Source of the DNA: a bacterium
GTDB taxonomy: Bacteria; Bacillota; Bacilli; Lactobacillales; Streptococcaceae
DNA: 64,000 nt
Direction: 5' to 3'
NCBI GenBank assembly: GCA_905221145.1
Contig: CAJNCA010000002.1
Location: 62,001 to 126,000, forward strand
How positions within the stretch are numbered: the first letter of the stretch is position 1; every line of letters begins with the position of its first letter. Below the pieces are notes generated by a model. That model worked only from the letters and a program-made list of their open reading frames with translations. It made no database searches and was not told the origin of the DNA. Below are positions 40,949 to 50,585 of this stretch, one piece after another. A program made the translations under genes and the position numbers.

Positions 40949-42043
40949 ATGAAAAAAGCAATTTTAATGATGACCTTCGGTTCACCAGAAGAGATTACCT
41001 TTGAAGGTGTAGCTGATTTTTTCACAAATATTCGTCGTGGAGTGAGACCCCAAGATCACGAGATTCAAACTCTCTATGATAATTATGTACGAATTGGAGG
41101 CACGCCTCTGCAAAGAATTACTCGTGAAGAGGTTGCCTTGGTAGAAGCTAGGCTGGGTAATGAATACAGTGTCTACTTTGCCAATAAATTTTCCAGTCCC
41201 TTTATTCCAGATGTGATTGGTCAGATGGAAGCAGACGGCATCGAACAGTGTATTTGCTTGATTTTGGAGCCCCATTATTCTTTCTACTCTGTCATGGGCT
41301 ATGAAAAATTTTTAGAAAGCAAACAAATTCAATTTTTAGTCATTAAGGACTGGTATCAAGAAGAAGTACTCTTAAACTATTGGGCGGATGAAATTGGTAA
41401 GATTTTAAAAGAAGAAGTAAAGCAGGATAGCTTTAAAGTTATATTTTCAGCCCACAGTGTGCCCATTTTTGCCTTGGATTTTGGTGACCCATATATTGAC
41501 CAAATTTTTGAAAATAGCAAGCTAGTCGCTGAAAAGTTGGGCTTGAGTTCAGAACAATATACCAATACTTGGCAGAGTGAAAGTGATATCGGTATTCCAT
41601 GGATTAAGCCTGATGTCTTGGAGTATCTCAGAGAACAGACAGAACATCCAGACCATTATATTTTTGTTCCTATCAGCTTCATCAGTGAGCATATTGAAGT
41701 CTTATTTGATAATGATGTAGAATGTTATGACTTATGTCAGGAATTTGGAGTAAACTACCATCGTCCACCAATGCCAAATACAGATTCTCGCTTGATTGAT
41801 GCCTTGGTCAATACCGTCAGAGCTAATGAGGACAAAGAATTTAAGGAATTTCTCCCAGAAGAAGAAACCTTTGATGAATTAGTTCCTTCAGATGAGACGA
41901 AAAACATTTTGGCTGAATCTCAAGATTTACAAATGCCAGAATTTGTAAAAAAACTAATTGAGAAAAAAGGTCGTGAAAATGTTAAGATGCCTTATCTGAT
42001 TAAGAAAATGCTTGAGAAAGCAGGCAAGTTGCCGAAAGAGTAA
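40949..42043 (+). CDS. hemH: Ferrochelatase
   Basis: Inserts iron into a porphyrin. 364 residues; begins [14 protein letters not shown] with the typical GxP start, catalytic histidine in VIFSAHSVP, and the acidic [11 protein letters not shown] motif holding the catalytic glutamate. The family's usual length is about 310-360. Streptococci lack the rest of haem synthesis and no other haem gene is in the window, so it may act on imported porphyrin or catalyse iron removal or exchange; that is inference. Own promoter in the 150-bp gap. Confidence 0.9.
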   Translation: MKKAILMMTFGSPEEITFEGVADFFTNIRRGVRPQDHEIQTLYDNYVRIGGTPLQRITREEVALVEARLGNEYSVYFANKFSSPFIPDVIGQMEADGIEQCICLILEPHYSFYSVMGYEKFLESKQIQFLVIKDWYQEEVLLNYWADEIGKILKEEVKQDSFKVIFSAHSVPIFALDFGDPYIDQIFENSKLVAEKLGLSSEQYTNTWQSESDIGIPWIKPDVLEYLREQTEHPDHYIFVPISFISEHIEVLFDNDVECYDLCQEFGVNYHRPPMPNTDSRLIDALVNTVRANEDKEFKEFLPEEETFDELVPSDETKNILAESQDLQMPEFVKKLIEKKGRENVKMPYLIKKMLEKAGKLPKE

Positions 42044-42047
42044 AGGA

Positions 42048-42078
42048 AAAAGGATTTAGCTTTGTGCTAGATCCTTTT
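42048..42078. terminator. Bidirectional terminator between hemH and mscL
   Basis: AAAAGGATTTAGC (42048-42060) pairs with GCTAGATCCTTTT (42066-42078) with one G-T pair; works for both convergent genes. Confidence 0.85.
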
Positions 42079-42084
42079 AATTGA

Positions 42085-42471
42085 TTATTTTTTCTCAAGA
42101 AGAGCTTTGATTTCTTGAAGTACTTCCAACTCAGTTGGACCAGCTGGAGCTTCCTCAGCAGCTTCTTCTTTCTTAGTAAGGCTTTGTGCTTTTTCAATAC
42201 CTTTGATAACGAAGAAGAGAACAGTACCGATAACTAGGAAGTTGATAACAGCGCTCAAGAAACTACCGTAACCAACACCGTTCCATGAAAGTTCAGCGAT
42301 ACGCTCAACTTTAGCAGCCTTCAAAGCTGGGTTCAAAATAAGTGGAGTGATGATATCGTTAACAAGTGATGTAACGATTGCACCAAAAGCAGAGGCAATG
42401 ATCACACCGACAGCAAGGTCAACAACATTACCACGAAGCAAAAATGCTTTAAGATCTTTTAACATTTTCAT
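42085..42471 (-). CDS. mscL: Large-conductance mechanosensitive channel
   Basis: Pentameric emergency valve that opens when membrane tension rises in hypo-osmotic shock. 128 residues: amphipathic N-helix MLKDLKAFLLRGN, pore helix VVDLAVGVIIASAFGAIVTSLVND with glycines for packing, second helix, and a cytoplasmic coiled-coil end (ELEVLQEIKALLEKK). The start ATG at 42471 has AAAGGAAA just before it; an ATG two codons later is less well placed. Confidence 0.96.
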   Translation of the reverse strand: MKMLKDLKAFLLRGNVVDLAVGVIIASAFGAIVTSLVNDIITPLILNPALKAAKVERIAELSWNGVGYGSFLSAVINFLVIGTVLFFVIKGIEKAQSLTKKEEAAEEAPAGPTELEVLQEIKALLEKK

Positions 42472-42550
42472 AATTTCCTTTCAAAAAATTTTTACTCTTA
42501 ATTATATATTAATTAAGAAGTTCATGCAAGCAATATGCTTAAATTTTTTC

Positions 42551-42982
42551 TTATTTTTTAAAAATAAAAACCTTACTAAAAATGTAATTGAGGATAATTA
42601 TCAAGAATTGTGAAATAACTGTTTCAATACTATTAACTTTGTCAATATCATCATTTACAAATTGTCCGATAATATTAGGAAACTGGGTTACAAAGAGAAA
42701 AGTTAAAAATAAGTCTAACAGAAAAGTAGAAAGACGTGCTAGAGTAAATTTCACTAAACGCTTAGGCCAATTCTGTCTAGACTGCTTGAATACAATCCTA
42801 TCATTTGTAATAAATGCAAAGAGGATACCGATAATATTTGCCAAGGCAGTCGCAAAGAGTTCTTGATGAGTTAGTTGATAAATGACTAATCGGGATAGGA
42901 TCGAAACAAGAGTAGTCGCTATACCAAAAAAGAGATAAGCAAAGAGTTCATTATCCAAGAGACATTGAATACGTTTTTTCAT
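42551..42982 (-). CDS. GtrA-like family membrane protein
   Basis: 143 residues with four hydrophobic segments and the pattern FGIATTLVSILSRLVIYQL near the N-terminus and FITNDRIVFKQ before the third segment, both typical of GtrA (PF04138). Members are thought to flip polyprenyl-linked sugars for surface polysaccharide glucosylation, but the partner glycosyltransferase is not nearby. Its start is 27 bp from the queT leader, divergent. Confidence 0.8.
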   Translation of the reverse strand: MKKRIQCLLDNELFAYLFFGIATTLVSILSRLVIYQLTHQELFATALANIIGILFAFITNDRIVFKQSRQNWPKRLVKFTLARLSTFLLDLFLTFLFVTQFPNIIGQFVNDDIDKVNSIETVISQFLIIILNYIFSKVFIFKK

Positions 42983-43043
42983 GCTTTTAGTATAGCATAA
43001 AGGAGGCTATTGTGCTATACTAGTAAGGTTGATTCAAGCAACC

Positions 43044-43102
43044 CTTGGTGCTTAGCTTCTTTCACCAAGCATATTACACGCGGACAACCCGCCAAAGGAG
43101 AA
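43044..43102 (+). promoter_or_regulatory. preQ1-II riboswitch
   Basis: The leader contains CTTGGTGCTTAGCTTCTTTCACCAAG-like elements: stem CTTGGTG (43044-43050) pairs with CACCAAG (43063-43069), followed by CATATTACACGCGGACAACC and GCCAAAGGAG, where the last part pseudoknots and includes the Shine-Dalgarno sequence. This is the streptococcal preQ1-II (COG4708) class; ligand binding hides the ribosome site of the next gene. Confidence 0.9.
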
Positions 43103-43105
43103 AAG

Positions 43106-43615
43106 ATGAAAAAATTAACTATTCGTGATGTAGCAGATATTGCAATCGTTGCTGCTATCTATGTCGTTTTGACTGTCACACCGCCTCTAAATGCCATTAG
43201 CTATGGTGCTTATCAGTTCCGTATTTCAGAAATGATGAACTTTATGGCTTTTTACAATCCTAAGTACATCATTGGAGTTACCATTGGTTGTATGATTGCT
43301 AATTTCTTTAGCTTCGGACTGCTAGATGTCTTTGTTGGTGGTGGATCAACCCTAGTATTCCTCAGTCTAGGTGTTTGGCTTTTTGCAAAATACAGCAAAG
43401 ATTACCTCTTTAATGGATTAATTCGAAAAGATCATTTCTTCTTTTCAATCCTCTTTTCAATTTCTATGATTACTATCGCTGCCGAGTTGAATATCGTAGC
43501 GCAATTACCATTTTTCCTTACTTGGTTCACAACAGGAATCGGTGAATTTGCCTCATTAATTATTGGTGCGATTATCATTGGTAAAATTGGTCGTCGAATC
43601 GATTTAACTAAATAG
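43106..43615 (+). CDS. queT: QueT, queuosine-precursor (preQ1) transporter component
   Basis: 169-residue membrane protein with about five segments (IAIVAAIYVVLTVTPPLN, YIIGVTIGCMIANFF and others). QueT is the substrate-binding S component of an ECF importer for preQ1 or related pterin-like queuosine precursors. The ATG at 43106 sits directly after the preQ1-II riboswitch, whose pseudoknot overlaps its ribosome site. The longer frame that begins at 43010 would translate the riboswitch and is rejected. Confidence 0.9.
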   Translation: MKKLTIRDVADIAIVAAIYVVLTVTPPLNAISYGAYQFRISEMMNFMAFYNPKYIIGVTIGCMIANFFSFGLLDVFVGGGSTLVFLSLGVWLFAKYSKDYLFNGLIRKDHFFFSILFSISMITIAAELNIVAQLPFFLTWFTTGIGEFASLIIGAIIIGKIGRRIDLTK

Positions 43616-43675
43616 AACCAGAAAAGCTAGGTAGCTATTCCCTGGCTTTTTCTTATGGAAAATATCTAAGGAAAC

Positions 43676-43704
43676 TTGACAAGATTTTCTAACTATAGTA
43701 TACT
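43676..43704 (+). promoter_or_regulatory. tRNA-Thr promoter
   Basis: TTGACA (43676-43681), 17-bp spacer, TATACT (43699-43704), close to consensus, 11 bp before the tRNA. Confidence 0.85.
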
Positions 43705-43714
43705 TTTTAGGTAA

Positions 43715-43787
43715 GCTGATTTAGCTCAGTTGGCAGAGCGCATCCATGGTAAGGATGAGGTCGCCGGTTCAATCCCGGCAATTAGCA
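43715..43787 (+). tRNA. tRNA-Thr (anticodon GGT)
   Basis: 73 nt. Acceptor GCTGATT pairs with AATTAGC, D-arm GCTCAGTTGGCAGAGC, anticodon stem CATCC/GGATG around loop ATGGTAA giving anticodon GGT (reads ACC and ACT), T-arm GCCGG TTCAATC CCGGC. The 3' CCA is not encoded. A terminator follows. Confidence 0.95.
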
Positions 43788-43803
43788 TGATATTTACAGG
43801 GAA

Positions 43804-43827
43804 ACTCTTGAGCACAAGAGTTTTTTT
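43804..43827 (+). terminator. Terminator after tRNA-Thr
   Basis: ACTCTTG (43804-43810), loop AGCA, CAAGAGT (43815-43821), then TTTTTT. Confidence 0.88.
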
Positions 43828-43926
43828 CTTATGCTCGCGAGAAAAAATTCTGACTTTTGTATAATAAAAGTCATCCTGCAAAGATTTCTTATTGACAAAA
43901 CCACTTATTTCTAGTAATATAATAGA

Positions 43927-44070
43927 CGCGATGAGTCGATAGGTAGTCTTCGGACTACTATTGAGCATAAGGAGGTCATAACGCAGGAGCGGACCTTGAT
44001 GAGTTGTGTGAACCTGCTCATCACATGAAGATGCCTCTTAGTCCCTAGTCTAGCGACTGGGGATTTTTAT
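43927..44070 (+). ncRNA. asd-type small RNA upstream of asd
   Basis: An untranslated transcript of about 145 nt is predicted from a promoter (TTGACA 43892-43897, TAATAT/TATAAT around 43915-43923) to a strong terminator: CCCTAGTC (44043-44050), loop TAGC, GACTGGGG (44055-44062), then T-rich. Inside are hairpins GTAGTC TTCG GACTAC (near 43945-43960) and GATGAG...CTCATC (near 43999-44020). The place, directly upstream of asd in a streptococcus, and the size fit the asd RNA motif (found in S. pyogenes as a small transcript near 170 nt). I could not check the covariance model. Confidence 0.65.
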
Positions 44071-44167
44071 TTTCTAAAAAATGATGAAAAAGCTTTGCAA
44101 TTCATGGAAAAAGTAGTATAATACATCTATTATAGAAATTTTTAGAAAATTCCAAAAGAGGTTATTT

Positions 44168-45244
44168 ATGGGATATACAGTTGCTGTAGTCGGCGCGACA
44201 GGTGCTGTCGGAGCTCAGATGATAAAAATGTTGGAAGAATCAACACTTCCAATCGATAAAATTCGTTTACTTGCTTCTGCACGTTCAGCAGGCAAGACTT
44301 TGAAATTTAAAGATCAAGATATTACGATTGAAGAAACAACTGAAACAGCTTTTGAAGGAGTTGATATTGCTCTCTTTTCAGCAGGTGGTTCTACATCAGC
44401 TAAATATGCACCATACGCAGTTAAAGCTGGAGCGGTAGTAGTAGATAATACATCTTACTTCCGTCAAAATCCAGATGTTCCTTTGGTTGTTCCAGAGGTC
44501 AATGCTCATGCACTTGATGCCCACAACGGGATTATTGCCTGCCCTAACTGTTCAACAATCCAAATGATGGTAGCTCTTGAGCCAGTTCGCCAAAAATGGG
44601 GCTTGGACCGTATCATTGTTTCAACTTACCAAGCAGTTTCAGGTGCTGGTATGGGAGCAATTCTTGAGACACAACGTGAACTTCGTGAAGTCTTGAATGA
44701 TGGTGTAACCCCACGTGATTTGCATGCTGAAATCTTGCCTTCAGGTGGTGACAAGAAACACTATCCTATCGCCTTCAATGCTCTTCCACAAATCGATGTC
44801 TTCACTGATAATGATTACACTTACGAAGAGATGAAGATGACTAAGGAAACTAAGAAAATCATGGAAGATGACAGCATTGCAGTATCTGCAACATGTGTGC
44901 GTATTCCAGTCTTGTCAGCTCACTCTGAGTCTGTTTACATCGAAACAAAAGAAGTGGCTCCAATTGAAGAAGTAAAAGCAGCTATCGCAGCCTTCCCAGG
45001 TGCTGTTCTTGAAGATGATGTGGCTCATCAAATTTATCCTCAAGCCATTAATGCAGTGGGTTCTCGTGATACCTTTGTTGGTCGTATCCGTAAAGACTTG
45101 GATGCAGAAAAAGGAATCCACATGTGGGTTGTTTCAGACAACCTTCTCAAAGGTGCTGCTTGGAACTCAGTTCAGATTGCTGAAACTCTTCATCAACGTG
45201 GATTGGTTCGTCCAACAGCTGAATTGAAATTTGAATTAAAATAG
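44168..45244 (+). CDS. asd: Aspartate-semialdehyde dehydrogenase
   Basis: Reduces aspartyl phosphate to the semialdehyde, the branch point to lysine/peptidoglycan, threonine and methionine. 358 residues. N-terminal NADP fold [14 protein letters not shown], catalytic cysteine in [10 protein letters not shown], and the late substrate histidine in [12 protein letters not shown]. dapA, 55 bp downstream without a terminator between, takes the product, so the two form an operon behind the asd RNA. Confidence 0.97.
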   Translation: MGYTVAVVGATGAVGAQMIKMLEESTLPIDKIRLLASARSAGKTLKFKDQDITIEETTETAFEGVDIALFSAGGSTSAKYAPYAVKAGAVVVDNTSYFRQNPDVPLVVPEVNAHALDAHNGIIACPNCSTIQMMVALEPVRQKWGLDRIIVSTYQAVSGAGMGAILETQRELREVLNDGVTPRDLHAEILPSGGDKKHYPIAFNALPQIDVFTDNDYTYEEMKMTKETKKIMEDDSIAVSATCVRIPVLSAHSESVYIETKEVAPIEEVKAAIAAFPGAVLEDDVAHQIYPQAINAVGSRDTFVGRIRKDLDAEKGIHMWVVSDNLLKGAAWNSVQIAETLHQRGLVRPTAELKFELK

Positions 45245-45299
45245 TCATATCGTTTAGGAGTTCAGATGAACTCCTTCTTTGAAATAGAGAGGTGTTTTC

Positions 45300-46235
45300 A
45301 TGTCTTATCAAGATTTAAAAGAGTGTAAAATCATCACAGCCTTTATTACTCCCTTCCACGAGGATGGTTCCATCAACTTTGACGCTATTCCAGCCTTGAT
45401 TGAGCATCTGTTGACGCATCATACAGACGGAATTCTCCTTGCAGGGACGACAGCTGAGAGTCCAACTTTGACTCACGATGAGGAATTGGAGCTATTTGCA
45501 GCTGTACAGAAGGTTGTCAATGGACGCGTTCCTTTGATTGCGGGTGTGGGTACCAATGATACGCGTGACTCTATTGAGTTTGTCAAAGAAGTAGCGGAAT
45601 TTGGCGGTTTTGCTGCTGGGCTTGCAATTGTTCCTTACTACAACAAGCCTTCTCAAGAAGGGATGTACCAGCACTTTAAGGCCATTGCAGACGCTTCGGA
45701 CCTACCAATTATCATTTATAACATTCCAGGTCGTGTGGTTGTCGAATTAACTCCAGAAACTATGCTTCGTTTGGCTGACCATCCAAATATCATTGGTGTT
45801 AAAGAATGTACCAGTTTGGCTAATATGGCTTACTTGATTGAGCACAAGCCTGAAGAATTCTTGATTTATACAGGTGAGGATGGCGATGCTTTCCATGCCA
45901 TGAATCTTGGTGCGGATGGGGTTATTTCTGTTGCATCCCATACAAATGGGGATGAAATGCACGAGATGTTTACTGCCATTGCAGAAAGTGATATGAAGAA
46001 AGCCGCAGCTATTCAACGTAAATTCATTCCTAAGGTTAATGCCCTCTTCTCATATCCAAGTCCTGCTCCTGTCAAGGCCGTTCTCAACTATATGGGATTT
46101 GAAGCTGGTCCAACTCGTCTACCTCTTGTTCCAGCACCAGAAGAAGATGCCAAACGTATTATCAAGGTTGTTGTAGATGGTGACTACGAAGCAACCAAGG
46201 CAACTGTAACAGGGGTCTTAAGACCAGATTACTAA
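45300..46235 (+). CDS. dapA: 4-hydroxy-tetrahydrodipicolinate synthase
   Basis: Condenses pyruvate with aspartate semialdehyde in lysine synthesis. 311 residues, TIM barrel. [17 protein letters not shown] holds the GT(T/G)GE-like pyruvate loop; tyrosine of IIYNIPGR; Schiff-base lysine in IIGVKECTS; glycine-rich YTGEDGDAF follows. Co-transcribed with asd. Confidence 0.96.
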   Translation: MSYQDLKECKIITAFITPFHEDGSINFDAIPALIEHLLTHHTDGILLAGTTAESPTLTHDEELELFAAVQKVVNGRVPLIAGVGTNDTRDSIEFVKEVAEFGGFAAGLAIVPYYNKPSQEGMYQHFKAIADASDLPIIIYNIPGRVVVELTPETMLRLADHPNIIGVKECTSLANMAYLIEHKPEEFLIYTGEDGDAFHAMNLGADGVISVASHTNGDEMHEMFTAIAESDMKKAAAIQRKFIPKVNALFSYPSPAPVKAVLNYMGFEAGPTRLPLVPAPEEDAKRIIKVVVDGDYEATKATVTGVLRPDY

Positions 46236-46240
46236 TAATA

Positions 46241-46269
46241 AAATCCATGACCGAACGATCATGGATTTT
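46241..46269. terminator. Terminator between convergent dapA and mnmE
   Basis: AAATCCATGA (46241-46250) pairs with TCATGGATTT (46259-46268), T-run on the plus strand. Confidence 0.87.
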
Positions 46270-46271
46270 TC

Positions 46272-47645
46272 TTATTTTCCTAAACAGAATTGGCTAAAGA
46301 GTTGGGTAATGAGTTCATCTGGAGCAGCATCCCCTGTGATTTCTCCGAGAATTTCCCAAGTACGAGTCAAGTCAACTTGAAGCAAGTCAACTGGCATACC
46401 CAGTTCAAGACCTTCGTTAACAGCCTGTAGGCTTTCAACTGCCTTTTCAATCAAGGAAATGTGACGGGCATTAGACAAGTAAGTAGCATCTTGCTCAACC
46501 AAGCCAGCATTTTCAAAGAAGAGGTTGTTGATTCTCTCTTCAATCTTATCAATATTTTGGTTTTTAAGAACTGAAATACGGATGACATCTTCAGGGAGTT
46601 CTGAAGTTTCAATTGCTTCAGGAAGATCAGTTTTGTTAAGAAGAATAATACGGTTGGTATCCTGACTGATTTCTAAGAGTTGGCGATCTTGGGCGGTCAG
46701 TGGTTCACTAGCATTTAATACAAGTAGTACCAAGTCAGCTTCCTTGAGGGCTTTTTTCGAACGCTCAACACCGATTTGTTCCACGATGTCATCTGTTTCA
46801 CGAATACCGGCCGTATCAATCAATTTGAGAGGAACACCATTGATGTTGACGTATTCTTCGATGACATCTCGAGTCGTACCAGCAATATCTGTAACGATAG
46901 CCTTGTCCTCACGCAAGAGGTTGTTGAGCAGGCTGGATTTTCCAACGTTGGGACGGCCGATGATAGCAGTTGAAATTCCCTCACGAAGGATTTTACCACG
47001 ACGAGCTGTTCTAAGGAGATTGGTTAGCAATTTCTCAAACTCCATAGTCTTCTCGCGGACAACAGCAGTAGTAGCTTCCTCAACATCATCATACTCAGGA
47101 TAGTCGATATTGACCTCAACTTGGGCAAGTGTATTGAGGATTTCTTGGCGAGTATTGTTAATCAGGTCAGACAGGGAACCATCTAGCTGTTTGACAGCAA
47201 TGTTCATGGCTTTGTCTGTCTTGGCACGGATGATGTCCATCACTGCCTCAGCCTGTGTCAAGTCCACACGACCGTTTAGAAAGGCGCGCTTGGTAAATTC
47301 ACCAGGTTCTGCCAACCGAGCTCCTTCACGGATAGCCAGCTGGAGAATTTCATTGGTCACTGCAATCCCGCCATGAGTGTTAATTTCGATAATATCCTCA
47401 CGAGTAAAGGTCTTGGGTGACTTCATAGCTCCAACCATAACCTCGTCCATGACTTTCCCTGTCTGAGGGTCAACAATGTGACCGTAGTTGAGAGTGTGGC
47501 TAGCAACCTTACTCAAGTCTTTCCCTTTGAAAATCTTTTGCGTAATCGCAAAACTATCTGTTCCGCTCAGGCGGACAATACCGATAGCCCCTTCACCTAG
47601 TGGAGTCGAGATAGCAGCGATGGTATCAAATTCACGTGTAATCAT
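46272..47645 (-). CDS. mnmE: tRNA modification GTPase MnmE (TrmE)
   Basis: With MnmG adds carboxymethylaminomethyl groups to U34 of tRNAs. 457 residues from ATG 47645 ([20 protein letters not shown], in two parts [11 protein letters not shown] and STPLGEGA); the longer frame adds 17 residues without homology. N-terminal tetrahydrofolate-binding domain, central G domain with [22 protein letters not shown] and NKTD, and the diagnostic C-terminal CLGK (Cys-x-Gly-Lys). Confidence 0.97.
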   Translation of the reverse strand: MITREFDTIAAISTPLGEGAIGIVRLSGTDSFAITQKIFKGKDLSKVASHTLNYGHIVDPQTGKVMDEVMVGAMKSPKTFTREDIIEINTHGGIAVTNEILQLAIREGARLAEPGEFTKRAFLNGRVDLTQAEAVMDIIRAKTDKAMNIAVKQLDGSLSDLINNTRQEILNTLAQVEVNIDYPEYDDVEEATTAVVREKTMEFEKLLTNLLRTARRGKILREGISTAIIGRPNVGKSSLLNNLLREDKAIVTDIAGTTRDVIEEYVNINGVPLKLIDTAGIRETDDIVEQIGVERSKKALKEADLVLLVLNASEPLTAQDRQLLEISQDTNRIILLNKTDLPEAIETSELPEDVIRISVLKNQNIDKIEERINNLFFENAGLVEQDATYLSNARHISLIEKAVESLQAVNEGLELGMPVDLLQVDLTRTWEILGEITGDAAPDELITQLFSQFCLGK

Positions 47646-47749
47646 AATGTTTCCTTTAATAGCTCTTTTCTTGGAATATTCCAATTCTCTTTTCAAATTG
47701 TAACAAATTTAGACTATTTCTTCAATGGATGCTACTTGGAGATTGAAAA

Positions 47750-47773
47750 AGCCTAAGCATTTCTGCTTAAGCT
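47750..47773 (-). terminator. Terminator of the tautomerase gene
   Basis: On the minus strand AGCTTAAGCA, loop GAAA, TGCTTAGGCT (one mismatch) then TTTTT. Confidence 0.65.
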
Positions 47774-47776
47774 GAC

Positions 47777-47959
47777 TTATTTGGTGCGCATTTCCCCTTG
47801 TGGGAAGTAAGTTCCTTCTGGCATGTCGTTGATGATGACATGGACAGCAGATTGAGGGGCTCCAGTGTTGCGGACAACCGCTTCTGTTACTTCCTTAGCA
47901 AGAGCTTTCTTTTGCTCGAGCGTGCGTCCTTCAAATAAATCGATGCGTACAAATGGCAT
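47777..47959 (-). CDS. 4-oxalocrotonate tautomerase family protein
   Basis: 60 residues, the standard length of this family. Starts MPFVRIDLFEGRT; after Met removal Pro1 is the catalytic base. The arginine pair near residues 11-40 and GTYFPQGE follow the family pattern. The true substrate is unknown; streptococci do not degrade catechol, so annotation as xylose or 4-OT pathway enzyme would be wrong. The ATG at 47959 fits the family; a start five codons earlier would hide Pro1. Confidence 0.87.
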   Translation of the reverse strand: MPFVRIDLFEGRTLEQKKALAKEVTEAVVRNTGAPQSAVHVIINDMPEGTYFPQGEMRTK

Positions 47960-48082
47960 AATAGCTTCCTCCACTAGTTTTTGATTTCTTCTATTTTACC
48001 ACATTTTGCCGTTTAAAGCTTAAGAAAATTATGATATACTAGAATGTAGCAAAAATTTAGAAATGGACGTGAAGCAAGAAAC

Positions 48083-48673
48083 ATGGCACAGTTGTATTAT
48101 CGTTATGGGACCATGAACTCTGGTAAGACGATTGAGATTCTCAAGGTGGCCTATAACTATGAGGAGCAAGGAAAAGGTGTTGTGATTATGACCTCGGCTC
48201 TGGATACTCGTGACGGTGTTGGCTATGTGTCGAGTCGTATTGGCATGAAACGCCCTGCCATTGCGATTGAGGAAACGACGGATATCTTTGGCTATATCCG
48301 AGACCTACCAGAAAAGCCTTACTGTGTTTTGGTCGATGAAGCCCAGTTTCTCAAGCGTCACCATGTTTACGACCTAGCTCGTGTTGTTGATGAGTTAGAC
48401 ATACCCGTCATGGCTTTTGGTTTAAAAAATGACTTTCGTAATGAACTATTCGAAGGTTCCAAATATCTCTTGCTCTTAGCAGACAAGATTGACGAAATCA
48501 AGACCATCTGTCAGTATTGTAAGAAAAAGGCGACTATGGTTTTGCGAACACAGGATGGACTGCCTGTTTACGATGGAGAACAGATCCAGATTGGTGGTAA
48601 TGAAACCTATATCTCAGTTTGCCGTAAACATTATTTTGCCCCTGAAATCAACAAGGAGAATGAAGAAAAATGA
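48083..48673 (+). CDS. tdk: Thymidine kinase
   Basis: Salvages thymidine to dTMP. 196 residues, type II family: P-loop [14 protein letters not shown] Walker B region, and the zinc-binding CQYCKKKA / CRKH cysteines. A TATACT -10 lies about 45 bp upstream. Its stop overlaps the prfA start (ATGA), starting a tight operon tdk-prfA-prmC-tsaC-GNAT. Confidence 0.96.
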   Translation: MAQLYYRYGTMNSGKTIEILKVAYNYEEQGKGVVIMTSALDTRDGVGYVSSRIGMKRPAIAIEETTDIFGYIRDLPEKPYCVLVDEAQFLKRHHVYDLARVVDELDIPVMAFGLKNDFRNELFEGSKYLLLLADKIDEIKTICQYCKKKATMVLRTQDGLPVYDGEQIQIGGNETYISVCRKHYFAPEINKENEEK

Positions 48674-49749
48674 ACATCTATGATCAACTACAAGCTGTAG
48701 AAGACCGTTATGAAGAATTAGGAGAGTTGCTTAGTGACCCGGATGTGGTCTCTAACACCAAACGTTTTATGGAGCTTTCAAAAGAAGAAGCTTCAACTCG
48801 TGACACAGTAACAGCCTACCGTGAGTACAAACAAGTCCTTCAAAACATCGTTGACGCTGAAGAGATGATTAAGGAATCAGGCGGAGATGCGGACTTGGAA
48901 GAAATGGCCAAGCAAGAGCTCAAAGATGCCAAGGCTGAAAAAGAAGAATACGAAGAAAAACTCAAAATTTTGCTCCTTCCAAAGGATCCAAACGATGACA
49001 AGAACATCATCCTTGAAATTCGTGGAGCGGCTGGTGGTGACGAAGCGGCACTTTTCGCCGGGGACCTTCTAACTATGTACCAAAAGTATGCGGAAGCCCA
49101 AGGCTGGCGCTTTGAAGTTATGGAAGCCTCTATAAATGGTGTCGGCGGTTTTAAAGAAGTCGTTGCCATGGTTTCAGGTCAATCTGTATACTCTAAACTT
49201 AAGTATGAGTCTGGAGCCCATCGTGTGCAACGTGTTCCTGTGACAGAAAGCCAAGGTCGTGTCCATACATCGACTGCCACAGTTCTTGTCATGCCTGAAG
49301 TGGAAGAAGTAGAATACGATATTGATCCCAAAGACCTTCGTGTTGACATCTATCACGCCTCTGGTGCTGGTGGACAGAACGTCAATAAGGTTGCGACTGC
49401 CGTTCGTATCGTTCACTTGCCAACCAATATCAAGGTTGAGATGCAGGAAGAACGTACCCAGCAGAAGAACCGTGAGAAAGCCATGAAAATCATCCGTGCG
49501 CGTGTTGCTGACCACTTTGCACAAATTGCTCAGGATGAACAAGACGCTGAGCGCAAGTCAACAATCGGTACTGGTGACCGTTCAGAACGAATCCGTACTT
49601 ATAATTTCCCACAAAACCGTGTCACAGATCACCGTATCGGTTTAACCCTCCAAAAACTAGATACCATTTTATCTGGTAAATTGGACGAAGTTGTGGATGC
49701 CTTGGTGCTCTATGACCAAACACAAAAATTAGAAGAATTAAACAAATAA
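48670..49749 (+). CDS. prfA: Peptide chain release factor 1
   Basis: Ends translation at UAA and UAG. 359 residues. GGQ motif at [13 protein letters not shown] (its glutamine is methylated by PrmC, encoded next) and the stop-codon reading PVTE-type loop ([10 protein letters not shown]), which is characteristic of RF1 (PxT) rather than RF2 (SPF). Start overlaps tdk stop; its own stop overlaps the prmC start. Confidence 0.97.
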   Translation: MNIYDQLQAVEDRYEELGELLSDPDVVSNTKRFMELSKEEASTRDTVTAYREYKQVLQNIVDAEEMIKESGGDADLEEMAKQELKDAKAEKEEYEEKLKILLLPKDPNDDKNIILEIRGAAGGDEAALFAGDLLTMYQKYAEAQGWRFEVMEASINGVGGFKEVVAMVSGQSVYSKLKYESGAHRVQRVPVTESQGRVHTSTATVLVMPEVEEVEYDIDPKDLRVDIYHASGAGGQNVNKVATAVRIVHLPTNIKVEMQEERTQQKNREKAMKIIRARVADHFAQIAQDEQDAERKSTIGTGDRSERIRTYNFPQNRVTDHRIGLTLQKLDTILSGKLDEVVDALVLYDQTQKLEELNK

Positions 49750-50585
49750 TGAAATTAGCTCAATTATTTTCAGATTTTGAAGAAGAGTTGATAAGACAAG
49801 GAGAGGAAGCTGAAAGCCTCTCTTTTGTCTATCGTAGCCTGAAAAATCTATCTTTTACGGACTTTGTTTTTGCCCTCCAGCAGGAAGTGACGGAAGAGGA
49901 AGAAGTATTTGTAAAAGGAATTTTCCAACAGTTAGCAGCTCATAAACCGGCACAGTATATCATTGGACAGGCAGATTTTTATGGAATGCAGTTAAAAGTT
50001 GATGAGCGAGTATTGATCCCTCGTCCAGAAACAGAGGAGTTGGTGGAGCTTATTCTGGCTGAAAATCCTGAGACGAATCTTTCTGTTCTGGATATTGGAA
50101 CAGGTAGTGGAGCTATTGCTCTCGCTCTAGCAAAAAATAGACCAGATTGGTCGGTGACAGCAGCAGATATTTCTCAAAATGCTTTAGATGTAGCTAGTGA
50201 AAATTCTAAAAATCAAAATCTTCAATTATTTTTAAAAAAATCTGACTGTTTTACAGAAATTTCTGAAAAATATGATATAATTGTTTCCAATCCACCCTAT
50301 ATCTCTCGTGAAGATGCGTCAGAGGTCGGCTTGAATGTTTTGTATTCAGAACCTCATCTAGCTCTCTTTGCAGACGAGGATGGTCTAGCTATTTACCGTA
50401 GAATTGCGGAAGATGTAAAAGACTATCTCAAAGATGGTGGTAAGATTTACCTTGAAATTGGATACAAGCAAGGTCAAAGTGTTCCCGAACTCTTTAGGAA
50501 ACAGCTTCCTGAAAAACGAGTACGAACGCTCAAGGACCAGTTTAGTCAAGATAGGATGGTTGTAGTTGATGATGGACAGGATTAG
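49749..50585 (+). CDS. prmC: Release factor glutamine methyltransferase
   Basis: Methylates the GGQ glutamine of release factors using SAM. 278 residues. N-terminal helical domain, SAM loop LDIGTGSGAIALALA, and catalytic NPPY in IIVSNPPYIS. Start ATG shares bases with the prfA stop (TAATG), so production of enzyme and substrate is coupled. Confidence 0.95.
   Translation: MKLAQLFSDFEEELIRQGEEAESLSFVYRSLKNLSFTDFVFALQQEVTEEEEVFVKGIFQQLAAHKPAQYIIGQADFYGMQLKVDERVLIPRPETEELVELILAENPETNLSVLDIGTGSGAIALALAKNRPDWSVTAADISQNALDVASENSKNQNLQLFLKKSDCFTEISEKYDIIVSNPPYISREDASEVGLNVLYSEPHLALFADEDGLAIYRRIAEDVKDYLKDGGKIYLEIGYKQGQSVPELFRKQLPEKRVRTLKDQFSQDRMVVVDDGQD

Noticed and set aside
43010..43105. Longer N-terminus for QueT
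   Set aside because: Would translate through the preQ1-II riboswitch; the ATG at 43106 follows the riboswitch-embedded ribosome site.
43726..43968. Minus-strand 80-codon frame
   Set aside because: Covers the tRNA-Thr, its terminator and the asd RNA promoter; part of it (AGIEPATSSLP-like end) is the common artefact of reading across tRNA sequence.
47646..47696. N-terminal extension of MnmE
   Set aside because: The extra 17 residues are not part of the family; MITREFDT is the usual start.
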